A stretch of 9,060 nucleotides of DNA, from NCBI GenBank assembly GCA_023145575.1, contig JAGLDN010000209.1, forward strand, positions 1 through 9,060, written 5' to 3'. Under the pieces are notes generated by a model, which was given only the letters and a program-made list of their open reading frames with translations, was not told where the DNA came from and did not search any database. The position numbers and the translations under genes are program-made. Origin of the DNA: Psychromonas sp. Its GTDB lineage: Bacteria > Pseudomonadota > Gammaproteobacteria > Enterobacterales > Psychromonadaceae. Within the stretch, counting starts at the first letter, position 1. Each line of letters opens with the position of its first letter. Positions 1 to 7,237 of the stretch are shown here, one piece after another.

Positions 1-160
1 TAACATTCGAAAAGTGAGTAACAATAAAAGAATTAACATGTTCTCGTTAATTCTACCGACAAATGATTAGCGTAGCTAATCGTTGATAGGTCGAATGTTA
101 TGCCTTGCTCTGATGCTCGAGCTAAAGCCTGACAAAGCACTTTTACGTCACATGGGTATA
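1..160. repeat. MITE-like inverted-repeat element, left part cut off by window edge (copy A)
   Basis: Positions 1-10 (taacattcga) are the exact reverse complement of 91-100, so the window opens inside the stem of a long hairpin whose left arm lies outside. The right arm (119-160) ends in ...cgtcacatgggtata. It matches the right arm of the complete element at 7491-7532 at 38 of 42 bases. Two perfect small hairpins lie in the central loop: 29-37 with 46-54 (9 bp), and 65-71 with 75-81 (7 bp, loop gta). No coding frame is convincing. It ends 17 bp past the stop codon of the binding-protein gene, so a transcript of that gene would run into this stem. The mobilising transposase is unknown. Confidence 0.7.
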
Positions 161-177
161 TACGCTAAATGGATTTA

Positions 178-999
178 TCAAGGTAAAAGAGATATCCATC
201 GAGGGTCGTTAAACCATTTTTTATGTATTTTGTCCATCGCGCCTGTTTTTATTAACTTTTTGATATTGTTTGAAATGATAGATTGGAGTAGATCCTCATT
301 TAGATTGGTTGCGATGGCAATATTTTCAATTGACAGTGGCTTTTTGAAAATTACTAAATCATTTCGTGTATCACGAATAATACTAAGTTCACATATTGTT
401 AAATCAGCAACGAGTGCGTCAGCTTTTCCGTTATACATCATAATGATAGCTTGTTCGTAATGAGGTATTGTGGTTATTTTGGCATTTGGAATGCGTCTTT
501 TTGCTAAATCCACACTGGTTGAATTTTTAAGTGCCACTAGATTAATGCTTTTATGATTAAAGCCGGTTGAGTCAAAGATTGTTTTTAACTTTTCCTTTGT
601 GGTTAATATTGATTTGGCTGTTTTAGCGTATGGGATACTAAAAGACAAATTTTCAGTACGTTTTTTGGATATTGAAAACGCTGAAATGATCATGTCAATC
701 TTATGCTCTTTAAGTGCTTTTTGTAGTTTTGAAAAAGGCATGATGGAAATTTCAAGTTTAGCATCCAATGCTTTTGCAACCGACTGTGCTACATCAACGT
801 CGTAACCAATTGTACCTTGACTGGATACAAAAAGGTTAAAGGGTGGCTGCTCTCCCGTCATGCCTACAACCATTTTGTGTGTTTTTTGAATGCGTTGATA
901 GGTGGTGTTTTTTGCAAAAGGGCTTGAATTTGTACAAGCGGTTAAAAAGATAGTTGTGAAGAATAGTATTATCCATAACCTGAGTTTGAATGTTTTCAT
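178..999 (-). CDS. Family 3 extracellular solute-binding lipoprotein (amino-acid type), orphan
   Basis: A 273-aa substrate-binding protein of the SBP_bac_3 family, which normally captures polar amino acids for an ABC importer. Residues 1-22 are a lipoprotein signal: basic start, hydrophobic stretch, then lipobox L-T-A-C with Cys22. Residue +2 is Thr, not Asp, which in the Lol rule predicts outer-membrane sorting. The fold is seen in GEQPPF (49-54), GYDVDVA (65-71), the Arg in KKRTENLSF (Arg114, the usual carboxylate ligand), DALVAD (194-199, Asp199 the usual amino-group ligand) and KTGAMDKIHKKWF near the end. Length is normal. The ATG is preceded by AAGGAAA at good spacing, and a TATAAA hexamer lies at 1025-1030 without a clear -35. 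No permease or ATPase gene is adjacent, so it may serve a transporter elsewhere or act as a sensor. Substrate cannot be read from sequence. Confidence 0.9.
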   Translation of the reverse strand: MKTFKLRLWIILFFTTIFLTACTNSSPFAKNTTYQRIQKTHKMVVGMTGEQPPFNLFVSSQGTIGYDVDVAQSVAKALDAKLEISIMPFSKLQKALKEHKIDMIISAFSISKKRTENLSFSIPYAKTAKSILTTKEKLKTIFDSTGFNHKSINLVALKNSTSVDLAKRRIPNAKITTIPHYEQAIIMMYNGKADALVADLTICELSIIRDTRNDLVIFKKPLSIENIAIATNLNEDLLQSIISNNIKKLIKTGAMDKIHKKWFNDPRWISLLP

Positions 1000-1177
1000 T
1001 TAATTTCCTTATTAGCATCTCACTTTTATACCAATTACAATAAATAGACCTTCTATTTTGCTACTTAAAATAACTTACTTTTGCATTGTAAGTTTTGCAA
1101 AAGATATAGCCATTTATATTACCTTATGGCCTGCAATGCTCCGTGTTTTTTTGCGTCAAATTAATGTAATGAAATCA

Positions 1178-2866
1178 TTAAAACGACGTACGTTTGTAAT
1201 CACGGTAAATAGGTTGCCAGAAATTCATTTCAATTTTCCTTGTCAATAATTCATCGGACATAGGCTCAGCAAAATTCTGTGCAATCGCTTGTTTAGCGAC
1301 AGAAAATGCTATATTTTTGCTGAGAGTTTGAATGTTTTTAAAGATCGGCAATAATGGACCCTTACCTGTATTGGCAAGCGGAGAGTGCTCAGCAAGTTCA
1401 GTACTTGCCGCCATCATCATTTCATCGCTAATATTTGTTGCTTTACAAGATAAAGCGCCTAAACCTACCGCAGGAAAAATATATACATTATTGCACTGTG
1501 AGATAAAATGTTTTTTGCCATTGAGTTCAACAGGTGCAAATGGGCTACCTGTTGCCACTAAAGCATTCCCTTCGGTCCAATTCAAAATATCAGCAGGTGT
1601 CGCTTCAACTTTACTGGTTGGGTTAGATAGAGGTAATATAATTGGGTTTTTACAATGCAGGTACATTTCACGAATAACGGCTTCGCTAAATAAGCCTGGA
1701 ACACCTGAGACACCAATTAATACGGTTGGTTTTGCATTATGCACAACATCAAACAATTGAATGCCATTCCCTTGACATTTCCAATCTTTTACAACGTCAT
1801 CAGCTTTCACTAAACGTTGTTGGAAGTCGTAAAGATTTGTGGTTGAACCTAAAATAAGTCCGCGACTGTTTAACAAGAAAATCCGTTGACGCGCTTTTTT
1901 ATCCGAAAGGCCCTCGTTTTTCATGTGCGCAACAATGGCCTCCGCAATACCACAACCAGCAGCACCAGCGCCTAGAAAACCGATGGTTTGTTCACTGATT
2001 TTAGTGCCAGCCGCTTTACAGGCGGCAAGTAATGATCCAACTGCAACAGATGCGGTTCCTTGTACATCATCATTAAAACAGCGGTATTTGTTTTGGTAGC
2101 GCTCTAATAATGGAATGGCATTGTGCTTTGCAAAATCTTCAAATTGAATGATAGCTTCGGGCCAACGTTTTTTAACGGCTTGCATAAACAGATCAATAAA
2201 ATCGTTATATTTTTTTCCAGTAATTCGTGGATTTTTCCATCCTAAATAACGCGGATCATTTAATAACGCTTGGTTGTCAGTGCCAGCATCAAGCGCGATA
2301 GGCATTGTGTATGCAGGGCTAATACCACCACAAGCTGTATAAAGACTTAACTTACCAATCGGGATCCCCATGCCGCCAATACCTTGATCACCAAGACCAA
2401 GAATTCTCTCACCATCTGTAACCACGATGACTTTGATATTCTGTCGTGTTGCATTATTGAGAATGTCATCAACGCGAAAACGTTTAGGGTAGCTTACAAA
2501 TAAACCACGAGCACGAGTGTAGTGATCAGAAAAATGTACACAAGCTTCACCAACGGTTGGGGTATAAATAATCGGTAACATCATCTCTATATTTTTTTGA
2601 ATTAAACGATAGAAAAGTGTTTCATTAGTATCTTGAATATTACGCAGATAGATATGTTGGTCAATAGCACGATCCAATGTGACCAATTGCTCATAAGCTC
2701 GCTCAACTTGCTCATTGATTGTTTCGATTGAGGCTGGGATCAGACCTTCGAGGTTAAAATAAATACGCTCTTTTCGAGTAAAGGCACTGCCTTTGTTTAG
2801 GAGTGGGCTTTCTAATAATGCAGGGCCTGCAAAAGGGATATAAATTGGGCGTCTTTGATCATCCAT
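1178..2866 (-). CDS. maeA: NAD-dependent malic enzyme
   Basis: A 562-aa malic enzyme, close in length to E. coli MaeA (565 aa). It oxidatively decarboxylates L-malate to pyruvate and CO2 with NAD+ and a divalent metal in the cytoplasm, linking the TCA cycle to pyruvate. Visible residues: the catalytic Tyr101 in YTPTVGEAC, Lys172 in GIPIGKLSLYTACGG, metal ligands Glu243-Asp244 (QFEDF) and Asp267 (FNDDVQGTA), the Rossmann loop GAGAAG (299-304), and ATGSPF (438-443). The N-terminal malic domain covers roughly 70-250 and the NAD-binding domain 260-520. The ATG at 2866 has TAAGGAAAGA six bases upstream. Its upstream region is occupied by a repeat and a 64-codon frame ending 15 bp before the start, so its expression may depend on a promoter in that repeat. 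No intrinsic terminator stands out downstream. Choosing NAD over NADP rests on overall likeness to MaeA. Confidence 0.97.
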   Translation of the reverse strand: MDDQRRPIYIPFAGPALLESPLLNKGSAFTRKERIYFNLEGLIPASIETINEQVERAYEQLVTLDRAIDQHIYLRNIQDTNETLFYRLIQKNIEMMLPIIYTPTVGEACVHFSDHYTRARGLFVSYPKRFRVDDILNNATRQNIKVIVVTDGERILGLGDQGIGGMGIPIGKLSLYTACGGISPAYTMPIALDAGTDNQALLNDPRYLGWKNPRITGKKYNDFIDLFMQAVKKRWPEAIIQFEDFAKHNAIPLLERYQNKYRCFNDDVQGTASVAVGSLLAACKAAGTKISEQTIGFLGAGAAGCGIAEAIVAHMKNEGLSDKKARQRIFLLNSRGLILGSTTNLYDFQQRLVKADDVVKDWKCQGNGIQLFDVVHNAKPTVLIGVSGVPGLFSEAVIREMYLHCKNPIILPLSNPTSKVEATPADILNWTEGNALVATGSPFAPVELNGKKHFISQCNNVYIFPAVGLGALSCKATNISDEMMMAASTELAEHSPLANTGKGPLLPIFKNIQTLSKNIAFSVAKQAIAQNFAEPMSDELLTRKIEMNFWQPIYRDYKRTSF

Positions 2867-2881
2867 AATATCTTTCCTTAT

Positions 2882-3076
2882 TTAATGTGGCATAAAACGA
2901 ATTTTAGTCTTTATATTACCATGACGCTTCAAAATACTGATGCACCACTGAACCCGTAATTTATATTTACAAGTGGTTGATACCCATGCAACTTCAATAT
3001 GACAAGTTAGATCGGCAAATTGTTTCAAGATACGAGGCATAAAATCGCCCTCTTGATGATTAGTTGCGTTGTTCAC
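2882..3076 (-). CDS. 64-codon open frame upstream of maeA, uncertain
   Basis: An open frame ending 15 bp before the maeA start. I do not recognise its product. Its first half lies inside repeat X. A second possible start, the Met of MPRILKQF (codon 13), has AGAGGG upstream and corresponds by repeat alignment to the MPSTLVLF start in the copy at 7238-7370. Its last 27 codons (2882-2965) match, without gaps, a decayed frame at 4202-4285. The match is 54 of 81 bases, with 11 of 27 residues identical and many others conservative, for example Y-x-L-x-V-Q-W and H-x-x-x-x-T-x-I. That pattern suggests both come from an older protein-coding gene. It could be a leader peptide, a gene tail fused to a repeat, or untranslated. 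Confidence 0.3.
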   Translation of the reverse strand: MNNATNHQEGDFMPRILKQFADLTCHIEVAWVSTTCKYKLRVQWCISILKRHGNIKTKIRFMPH

Positions 3077-3120
3077 GAAATGTAGAATTAAAATAAAGAT
3101 TTCTTAGATTCAATTCTCAA
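2979..3120. repeat. Repeat X, diverged copy in the maeA upstream region
   Basis: The segment starts with gatacccatg. After about 50 bases it carries aggcataaaatcgccctct, then a tgatgattagttgcgtt block and gaattaaaataaag. The same blocks occur in the same order at 7238-7370 and 8969-9060. This copy is clearly more diverged than those two are from each other. The left edge coincides with the tail-like coding fragment at 2882-2965. The segment separates maeA from whatever once preceded it. Confidence 0.6.
3092..3120 (-). promoter_or_regulatory. Candidate sigma-70 promoter inside repeat X, facing maeA
   Basis: On the minus strand TTGAGA (3115-3120, 5 of 6 to consensus) is followed after 17 bases by TTTATT (3092-3097, 4 of 6). 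Transcription would run through the 64-codon frame into maeA with a leader of over 200 bases. The hexamers are not well kept in the copy at 7238-7370, where TTAAGA replaces TTGAGA, so chance is possible in such AT-rich DNA. Confidence 0.3.
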
Positions 3121-3197
3121 ATGCATAGCTTAAATTAGTTGGGAAAGCAGCCAGTTGAATACATTCACTACCGTTCCTGTGACAAGGGATGCAAATA

Positions 3198-4087
3198 TTG
3201 AAAAAACATAAACAACTAACTGAGACCCTAAGATACCAACTTTACGCCCTTAATAAAAGCACAATAAATAAAAGCAAAATAGTCAAGCAACTTGGTGTGT
3301 ATCAATCTTTGATTTAACGAGAGTTGAAACGCAATATTTGCAAGCGAGGTTATTGTGCTATACAGGCAAATAGCAAGGCAATTAAAAAGTGCGCAAGGGC
3401 GGTTTCTATCAAGTTATGACGCTTGAAACGATTGAATACATTACATTAAACTATAAGAAAAATGAAGACATTAACAAATTACAGGAGGACTAGCGTGTGG
3501 TATTGAAAAGATCATTAAAGTCAGCGATGAAACAATCTATAAATTCATTTTAAAGACAAAAAGCAAGGCGGAGAGCGCTACAAATTCTTGCGCAGAAAAG
3601 CTAAAAAATATAATTCCAGATCTAAGGAAAAGCAGGCTTGGCGCGGGTATATAATGGATCGCATAGGTATCATTGATCATCCTGCTATTGTTAATGAGCG
3701 TACTCGAGTTGGTGATTGGGAGATAGATTTGGCTATCGGTAAAGGTCATAGCGGTGCTTTAGTCACCAGAGTTGAACGCCTAACACGTTACTCTGTAACC
3801 AAGCGGATCTTTGATAAATTAACGAGAACAGTGACAGTTGTAAGGATTGAATGATTGACACCATTTAAGTATTTAGTTGTAATAATCACAGCAGACAATG
3901 GTAAAGAATTTGCTTATCATAAAGAGGTTTCACAATCGCTTGAATGTGGCTATTTTTTGCAGATCCCTACTGTTCATGGCAGCGATGGTTGAATGAAAAT
4001 ATCAATGGACTGTTTTGACAATATTGGTATAAATCTACAGATTTTAAACGGATCCACGTTGTAGCTGTTCGTAGCAATTTAATTCTG
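3198..4087 (+). pseudogene. IS30-family transposase fossil (copy 1), multiply disrupted and 3'-truncated
   Basis: Joining frames recovers an IS30-type transposase. The N-terminal helix-turn-helix begins at a TTG (3198) with TETLRYQLYAL, KIVKQLGV, a stop, then RELKRNICKRGY. VSDETIYKF is at about 3520-3545 in another frame. From 3555, DKKQGG, FLRRKAKKY and RTRVGDWEIDLAIGKGH follow in the original frame. After an in-frame TGA at 3852 come ITADNGKEFAYH and, after a shift near 3965, PYCSWQRWLNENINGLF. The DDE triad is still visible as Asp in DWEID, Asp in ADNGKE and Glu in LNEN. Further stops include one right after INGLF. The usual C-terminal part (about LNNRPRK onward) is missing where MITE copy C begins. 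It cannot make an active enzyme. Terminal inverted repeats were not identified; 3121-3197 is probably the left end of the element. Confidence 0.9.
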
Positions 4088-4160
4088 TTAAATGTTATGC
4101 CTTGTCATGGCATCCGAGCTAATGGCGGACATTGCGCCTTTAGGTAACATAGGTATATAT
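4088..4160. repeat. Half MITE (copy C), diverged right arm
   Basis: Reads aaatgttatgccttg ... gagctaa ... acataggtata and aligns along its whole length with 95-160 of copy A, with substitutions. Only the right half is present. The break falls at the centre of symmetry of the element and at the point where the IS30 fossil stops. Its outer end abuts tatatccatgt, giving a near-palindrome at the junction (acataggtata / tatatccatgt). Confidence 0.6.
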
Positions 4161-4173
4161 CCATGTTGGCTAA

Positions 4174-4223
4174 AGGTTACATGGTAATAAAAGGACAGAG
4201 GTCACTTGGTAACAAAAGGAATT
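4174..4223. repeat. 25-bp tandem duplication
   Basis: Unit 1 (4174-4198) starts aggttacatggtaataaaag and unit 2 (4199-4223) starts aggtcacttggtaacaaaag. They agree at 19 of the first 22 bases. The function is unknown and the repeat is probably a local slippage or duplication product in decaying DNA. The second unit overlaps the 3' end of the coding fragment at 4202-4285. Confidence 0.6.
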
Positions 4224-4285
4224 TCAGTCCTCATATCACTATGTCAAATCAACATATCTATGCGCCATTGGACAGGTAACTCATA
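4202..4285 (-). pseudogene. Decayed coding fragment related to the tail of the 64-codon frame upstream of maeA
   Basis: Minus-strand reading gives YELPVQWRIDML, then I, a stop, HSDMRTEIPFVTK and a final TGA. It lines up codon for codon with the last 27 codons of the frame ending at 2882, with 54 of 81 bases the same and no gaps. The internal TGA shows it is broken. The parent protein is not recognised. The conserved Y-L-V-Q-W and T-x-I-x-F spacing suggests a C-terminal domain. Neither fragment has a recognisable upstream part. Confidence 0.4.
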
Positions 4286-4316
4286 ATTAAAAATGTTATT
4301 GGATTACATAAATAAC
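4286..4316 (-). terminator. Weak candidate terminator after ssb
   Basis: On the minus strand GTTATT (4311-4316) pairs with AATAAC (4295-4300) around a 10-base loop and is followed by ATTTTTAATT. It lies 29-59 bases past the ssb stop codon. The stem is short and AT-rich, so termination would be inefficient. No better hairpin is seen between ssb and the MITE remnant. Confidence 0.25.
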
Positions 4317-4344
4317 TTCGAGTACCTAATTGTGATATTTTGTA

Positions 4345-4929
4345 CTAAAACGGAATATCGTCATCAAAATCCATTGAAGCCTCTGTGTATGTTGCCGCCT
4401 TTGATTGTGTCTGAGGTTTCACAGCATCTTGTTGCTGTGGGTTGCTATAAGCAGGTGGTTCAGGCGCCATTTGCGGTTGTTGCATCTGCTTTGGCGGCGT
4501 ACCAAAACTTTTATTTTGATCACCTTGATACTGCTGTCCGCTATCTTGTTGCTGTCCTTGGAATTGCCGTGCGCCTTGATTATCATTACGGGAATCTAGC
4601 ATCTGTAACTCAGAAACAATTATTTTCGTTGAGTAACGATCTTGACCTGAGGTTTTATCTTGCCATTTTTCAGTTCTGATTTTACCTTCTACATACACTT
4701 TTGCACCTTTTTTAAGGTATTGACCACACATTTCAGCAAATTTTCCAAACACAGTCAAATTGTGCCATTCAGTTTGATTTTCATATTCACCCGTTTGCTT
4801 GTTTTTCCAACTTTCAGTTGTTGCGAGTGAAAAATTTGCAACAGCGTTACCATTTGGCATGTAACGCATTTCAGGATCTCTGCCGAGATTTCCAACTAAT
4901 ACGACTTTATTTACACTACGGTTAAACAT
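4345..4929 (-). CDS. ssb: Single-stranded DNA-binding protein SSB
   Basis: A 194-aa SSB that coats single-stranded DNA as a homotetramer in replication, recombination and repair and recruits partner enzymes through its tail. The OB fold spans residues 1 to about 112, with NKVVLVGNLGRDPEMRYMPNG near the start. Trp41, Trp55 and Phe61 match the E. coli ssDNA-stacking residues (W40, W54 and F60 in mature numbering). A Gln/Pro-rich low-complexity linker follows (about 115-183, with runs such as QGQQQDSGQQYQG). The protein ends in the acidic tip MDFDDDIPF, the standard docking peptide. The ATG at 4929 has TGGAG about seven bases upstream. It starts 24 bp after the stop of the MFS gene, so the two are probably transcribed together. 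Length and sequence are normal, with no sign of decay. Confidence 0.98.
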   Translation of the reverse strand: MFNRSVNKVVLVGNLGRDPEMRYMPNGNAVANFSLATTESWKNKQTGEYENQTEWHNLTVFGKFAEMCGQYLKKGAKVYVEGKIRTEKWQDKTSGQDRYSTKIIVSELQMLDSRNDNQGARQFQGQQQDSGQQYQGDQNKSFGTPPKQMQQPQMAPEPPAYSNPQQQDAVKPQTQSKAATYTEASMDFDDDIPF

Positions 4930-4953
4930 AATTTACTCCAGTTTATCTTTGTT

Positions 4954-6315
4954 TTAATTAATTATTTTTTTAGCATCTTCTTCGACAAACTCTTGTTTAT
5001 TTACTTTGACGTAAATTGTTTGTTCGTCACGCATAGTAACAACTTCTAGTACGCCTTGTAATTTCACCAGTTTGTCGGTGAGATCTTCTGCGTGTTTTTC
5101 ATCCTTAATCTTTGCGTTATAGGTAAAAGTACGAATTTTACTTGGATTATGCATTCCTAAAGTAATAAAAAACCAGAATAAAATCAATGCTGATAAACAA
5201 AAAAACAAGCCGGAGCTGCCAAGTATTTGAAAAGCTCCTCCACCCAATATACCACCACAAAAAGCACCCAAAAATTGAGATGTGCTGTAGATCCCCATCG
5301 CACTGCCTTTTGAACCAGCTGGAGATATCATTGAAATAAAAGCAGGTAATGACGCTTCTAAAAAATTAAAGGCAGTAAAGTAAATTAATATACAGAAGAA
5401 CATAAAAATAATGGAGTGGTTTGCAAGCGCCATTAGCAAAAGCGCGATAGCCATTAACACAATTGAAAATTGAAAAAATTGGCGATTCATATTTTTTTTA
5501 GCACCAAAAATTAACATGGGTATGATCAAAAGAAATGAGACCAATAATGCAGGAAGGTATAAGTGCCAATGTACATTTGCTTTAAGGCCCATTTTTACTA
5601 ATTGTAGAGGTAAGTCGATAAACATTGCAGTTAATGTCATGTGCAGAATAAAAATACCTAAATCTAAACGTAATAACTGAGGGTGTTTAATAAGTCCTAC
5701 GAGTAATTTTGGAATAGGAATTGTTTCACCGCGTGGTGCTTTATTAACAACATTTGGTACTAAATATTTAACAATGGCAATACCACAAAGAGCGCCAGCT
5801 GCTGTGATAAAAAATAGCCCATGTAGACCAATGAGTGGCGCTAAAATAGGGCCTAGTACCATGGCGATAGCAAATGCTATTCCAATGCTAATACCAATCG
5901 TGGCCATTGTTTTAGGGCGCTGCTCCTCACGAGTTATATCAGCAGCGAGTGCTAATATGGCGCTCGCAATTGCCCCTGCACCTTGTAATGCTCGTCCTGC
6001 AGTTACACCGTAAACAGATGTTGACATACCAGCCACTATGCTGCCTAAGGCAAATAATATTAGGCCCCCATAAATAATAGGTTTCCGGCCAAACTTATCA
6101 GACATCATACCCGCTGGAATCTGTAAAAAGGCTTGAGTTAAACCATATGCACCAATAGCAATACCGACCCACATTGGCGAATAACCAGTAAGGTGTTGTC
6201 CATAAATTGCAAAGACAGGCAATATCATAAATAAGCCGAGCATCCTTAGTGCAAACACTAAGGCAAGTGAGAGCGAGGTGCGTTTTTCTATTGGATTTAA
6301 AGCATTAGATTGCAT
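4954..6315 (-). CDS. yajR: YajR-like MFS transporter with C-terminal YAM domain
   Basis: A 453-aa major facilitator superfamily protein, nearly the length of E. coli YajR (454 aa) and alike throughout. Twelve membrane helices are apparent between about residues 15 and 387. Signature motif A reads GMMSDKFGRK (69-78) and GRALQG (107-112) carries the motif-B Arg; the conserved SPAGSKGSAMGIYSTSQFLG occupies 331-350. After the last helix, residues about 394-453 form a soluble ferredoxin-like YAM domain (EDLTDKLVKLQGVLEVV ... IYVKV). The protein is predicted to be an inner-membrane proton-coupled exporter; the substrate is unknown in the family. MQSNALNPIEKR matches the family N-terminus, supporting this ATG, although the ribosome site is weak. 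It lies 24 bp ahead of ssb. In several gammaproteobacteria I recall uvrA divergently upstream of this pair; here that place holds an IS982 fossil. The symbol rests on similarity. Confidence 0.92.
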   Translation of the reverse strand: MQSNALNPIEKRTSLSLALVFALRMLGLFMILPVFAIYGQHLTGYSPMWVGIAIGAYGLTQAFLQIPAGMMSDKFGRKPIIYGGLILFALGSIVAGMSTSVYGVTAGRALQGAGAIASAILALAADITREEQRPKTMATIGISIGIAFAIAMVLGPILAPLIGLHGLFFITAAGALCGIAIVKYLVPNVVNKAPRGETIPIPKLLVGLIKHPQLLRLDLGIFILHMTLTAMFIDLPLQLVKMGLKANVHWHLYLPALLVSFLLIIPMLIFGAKKNMNRQFFQFSIVLMAIALLLMALANHSIIFMFFCILIYFTAFNFLEASLPAFISMISPAGSKGSAMGIYSTSQFLGAFCGGILGGGAFQILGSSGLFFCLSALILFWFFITLGMHNPSKIRTFTYNAKIKDEKHAEDLTDKLVKLQGVLEVVTMRDEQTIYVKVNKQEFVEEDAKKIIN

Positions 6316-6344
6316 GGACAGAGTCTCTGATTAATTATGAAACC

Positions 6345-6373
6345 ATCATATCACGCCTATGGTATGATAATAA
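6345..6373 (-). promoter_or_regulatory. Candidate promoter for the MFS-ssb operon
   Basis: On the minus strand TATGAT (6345-6350, 5 of 6 to the -10 consensus) lies 29 bp before the MFS start, with a poor -35 (TTATTA, 6368-6373) 17 bases further up. TATGAT also forms an inverted repeat with ATCATA at 6363-6368, which could be an operator. A 14-bp perfect AT palindrome (6367-6380) overlaps the -35 region. The IS982 fossil ends at 6385, so the insertion lies immediately upstream of this promoter. Confidence 0.35.
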
Positions 6374-6384
6374 TTATTATTTTT

Positions 6385-7237
6385 TTAATTTCTTAATTTG
6401 CTATATTTGTTATTGTCTTTAGGTTGATGCCATGCGCTAATATAGCAAGAAAGGGCATGCTGGAGTTGCAGCGGTTTATTTTTGAGTAACGTATTGGCAA
6501 GCATACCTGATCCATGAGCCAATATCTTCCGACATAATCGACCAGATAAAGTATACGTTTTCTAGTCCATACTTTATTCATATTAAACTGACCAGTTAGC
6601 TGACCGATGACATTTTCAAGCAGTCGACTCGTTCTATTTAAAAAAGTTCGTTCTGTTTGTTCAAGATGATCGACCATCTCACAGCGTGCTGGCGTTTCTA
6701 GTTTTATTGCCTGCTCGCTATTTAAATGCCTTTTTAAAAGGGCTGATTAATAGCCTTTATCTCCCAATAAATGATTGTGACTTTTATTTTTGAACAATTC
6801 CAAACAGCTTCTCGTTCGCTGCCTGATGATTCTGTTATGGTGAAATGTATAATATTCCCCTGATCATCTATAAGTAAATGTCCTTTAAATCTATAATAAG
6901 CATTTGATTTGTTTGTACAATATCTTTAGCAGCTTCGCCTTAAAAGCTTTTACTTTTGTTTGGTCGCTTAGAGTGATCTATGGCGATTGTAAAACCACCA
7001 ACAATGAAACATTGAGTATTTATACTAATTTTTTTATTTAAATTACTCTTGGAGTAACTGCTACACACGCCACAGGTTAAATGCTTGTTTTGCGAATGCT
7101 GAACGCGAACGTAGTTGAGGAAATAGCAAAAGCCAATGCGTTTTAAAATAGTTATAAATCGCTGGATCTGTATCATATAGAAAGAAATTTACAAATAATT
7201 TTTATCGTAATGAGTTGTGTATCTGTCAATTTTGGTT
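6385..7237 (-). pseudogene. IS982-family transposase fossil
   Basis: Reading across frames on the minus strand gives an IS982-type transposase. In order: GYKPKLTDTQLITIKIICKFLS (from 7240 down), a shift, DPAIYNYFKTHWLL, then FPQLRSRSAFAKQAFNLW, FIVGGFTIAIDHSKRPNKSK (about 6950-7010), FKGHLLIDDQGNIIHFTI (about 6840-6895), LLGDKGY (GDKGY at 6750-6764), a stop, ALLKRHLN, and NRTSRLLENVIGQLTGQFN with VW beyond (6560-6640). After another shift, GRKILAH runs to a stop at 6385. GDKGY and LLENVIGQL hold the expected Asp and Glu. Many stops and frameshifts rule out activity. The first part of the usual N-terminus is missing: homology begins at GYKPKL, exactly where repeat X starts. Family assignment is from remembered consensus. 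Confidence 0.85.

Noticed and set aside
83..460. 125-codon plus-strand frame overlapping MITE A and the binding-protein gene
   Set aside because: Starts in the inverted-repeat element and runs antisense to the binding-protein C-terminus, with no ribosome site or family likeness.
1072..1094. 7-bp inverted repeat aacttac/gtaagtt as a maeA terminator
   Set aside because: The stem is AT-rich and short, lies over 80 bases past the stop codon, and lacks a proper T-run on the minus strand.
1332..1760. 142-codon plus-strand open frame
   Set aside because: Lies wholly antisense to maeA, whose frame has clear catalytic motifs. The translation has no recognisable motif, so it is a shadow frame.
4174..4223. 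Tandem 25-bp units as the start of a CRISPR array
   Set aside because: Only two adjacent imperfect units with no spacers and no cas genes.
5774..6013. 79-codon plus-strand frame opposite the MFS gene
   Set aside because: Antisense to conserved transmembrane helices, with Ala/Pro/Ile-rich content expected from the complement of membrane codons.
6940..7176. 78-codon minus-strand frame as a separate gene
   Set aside because: Parts of it are in the transposase frame (GGFTIAIDHSK) and the rest is out of frame, so it is a piece of the IS982 fossil.
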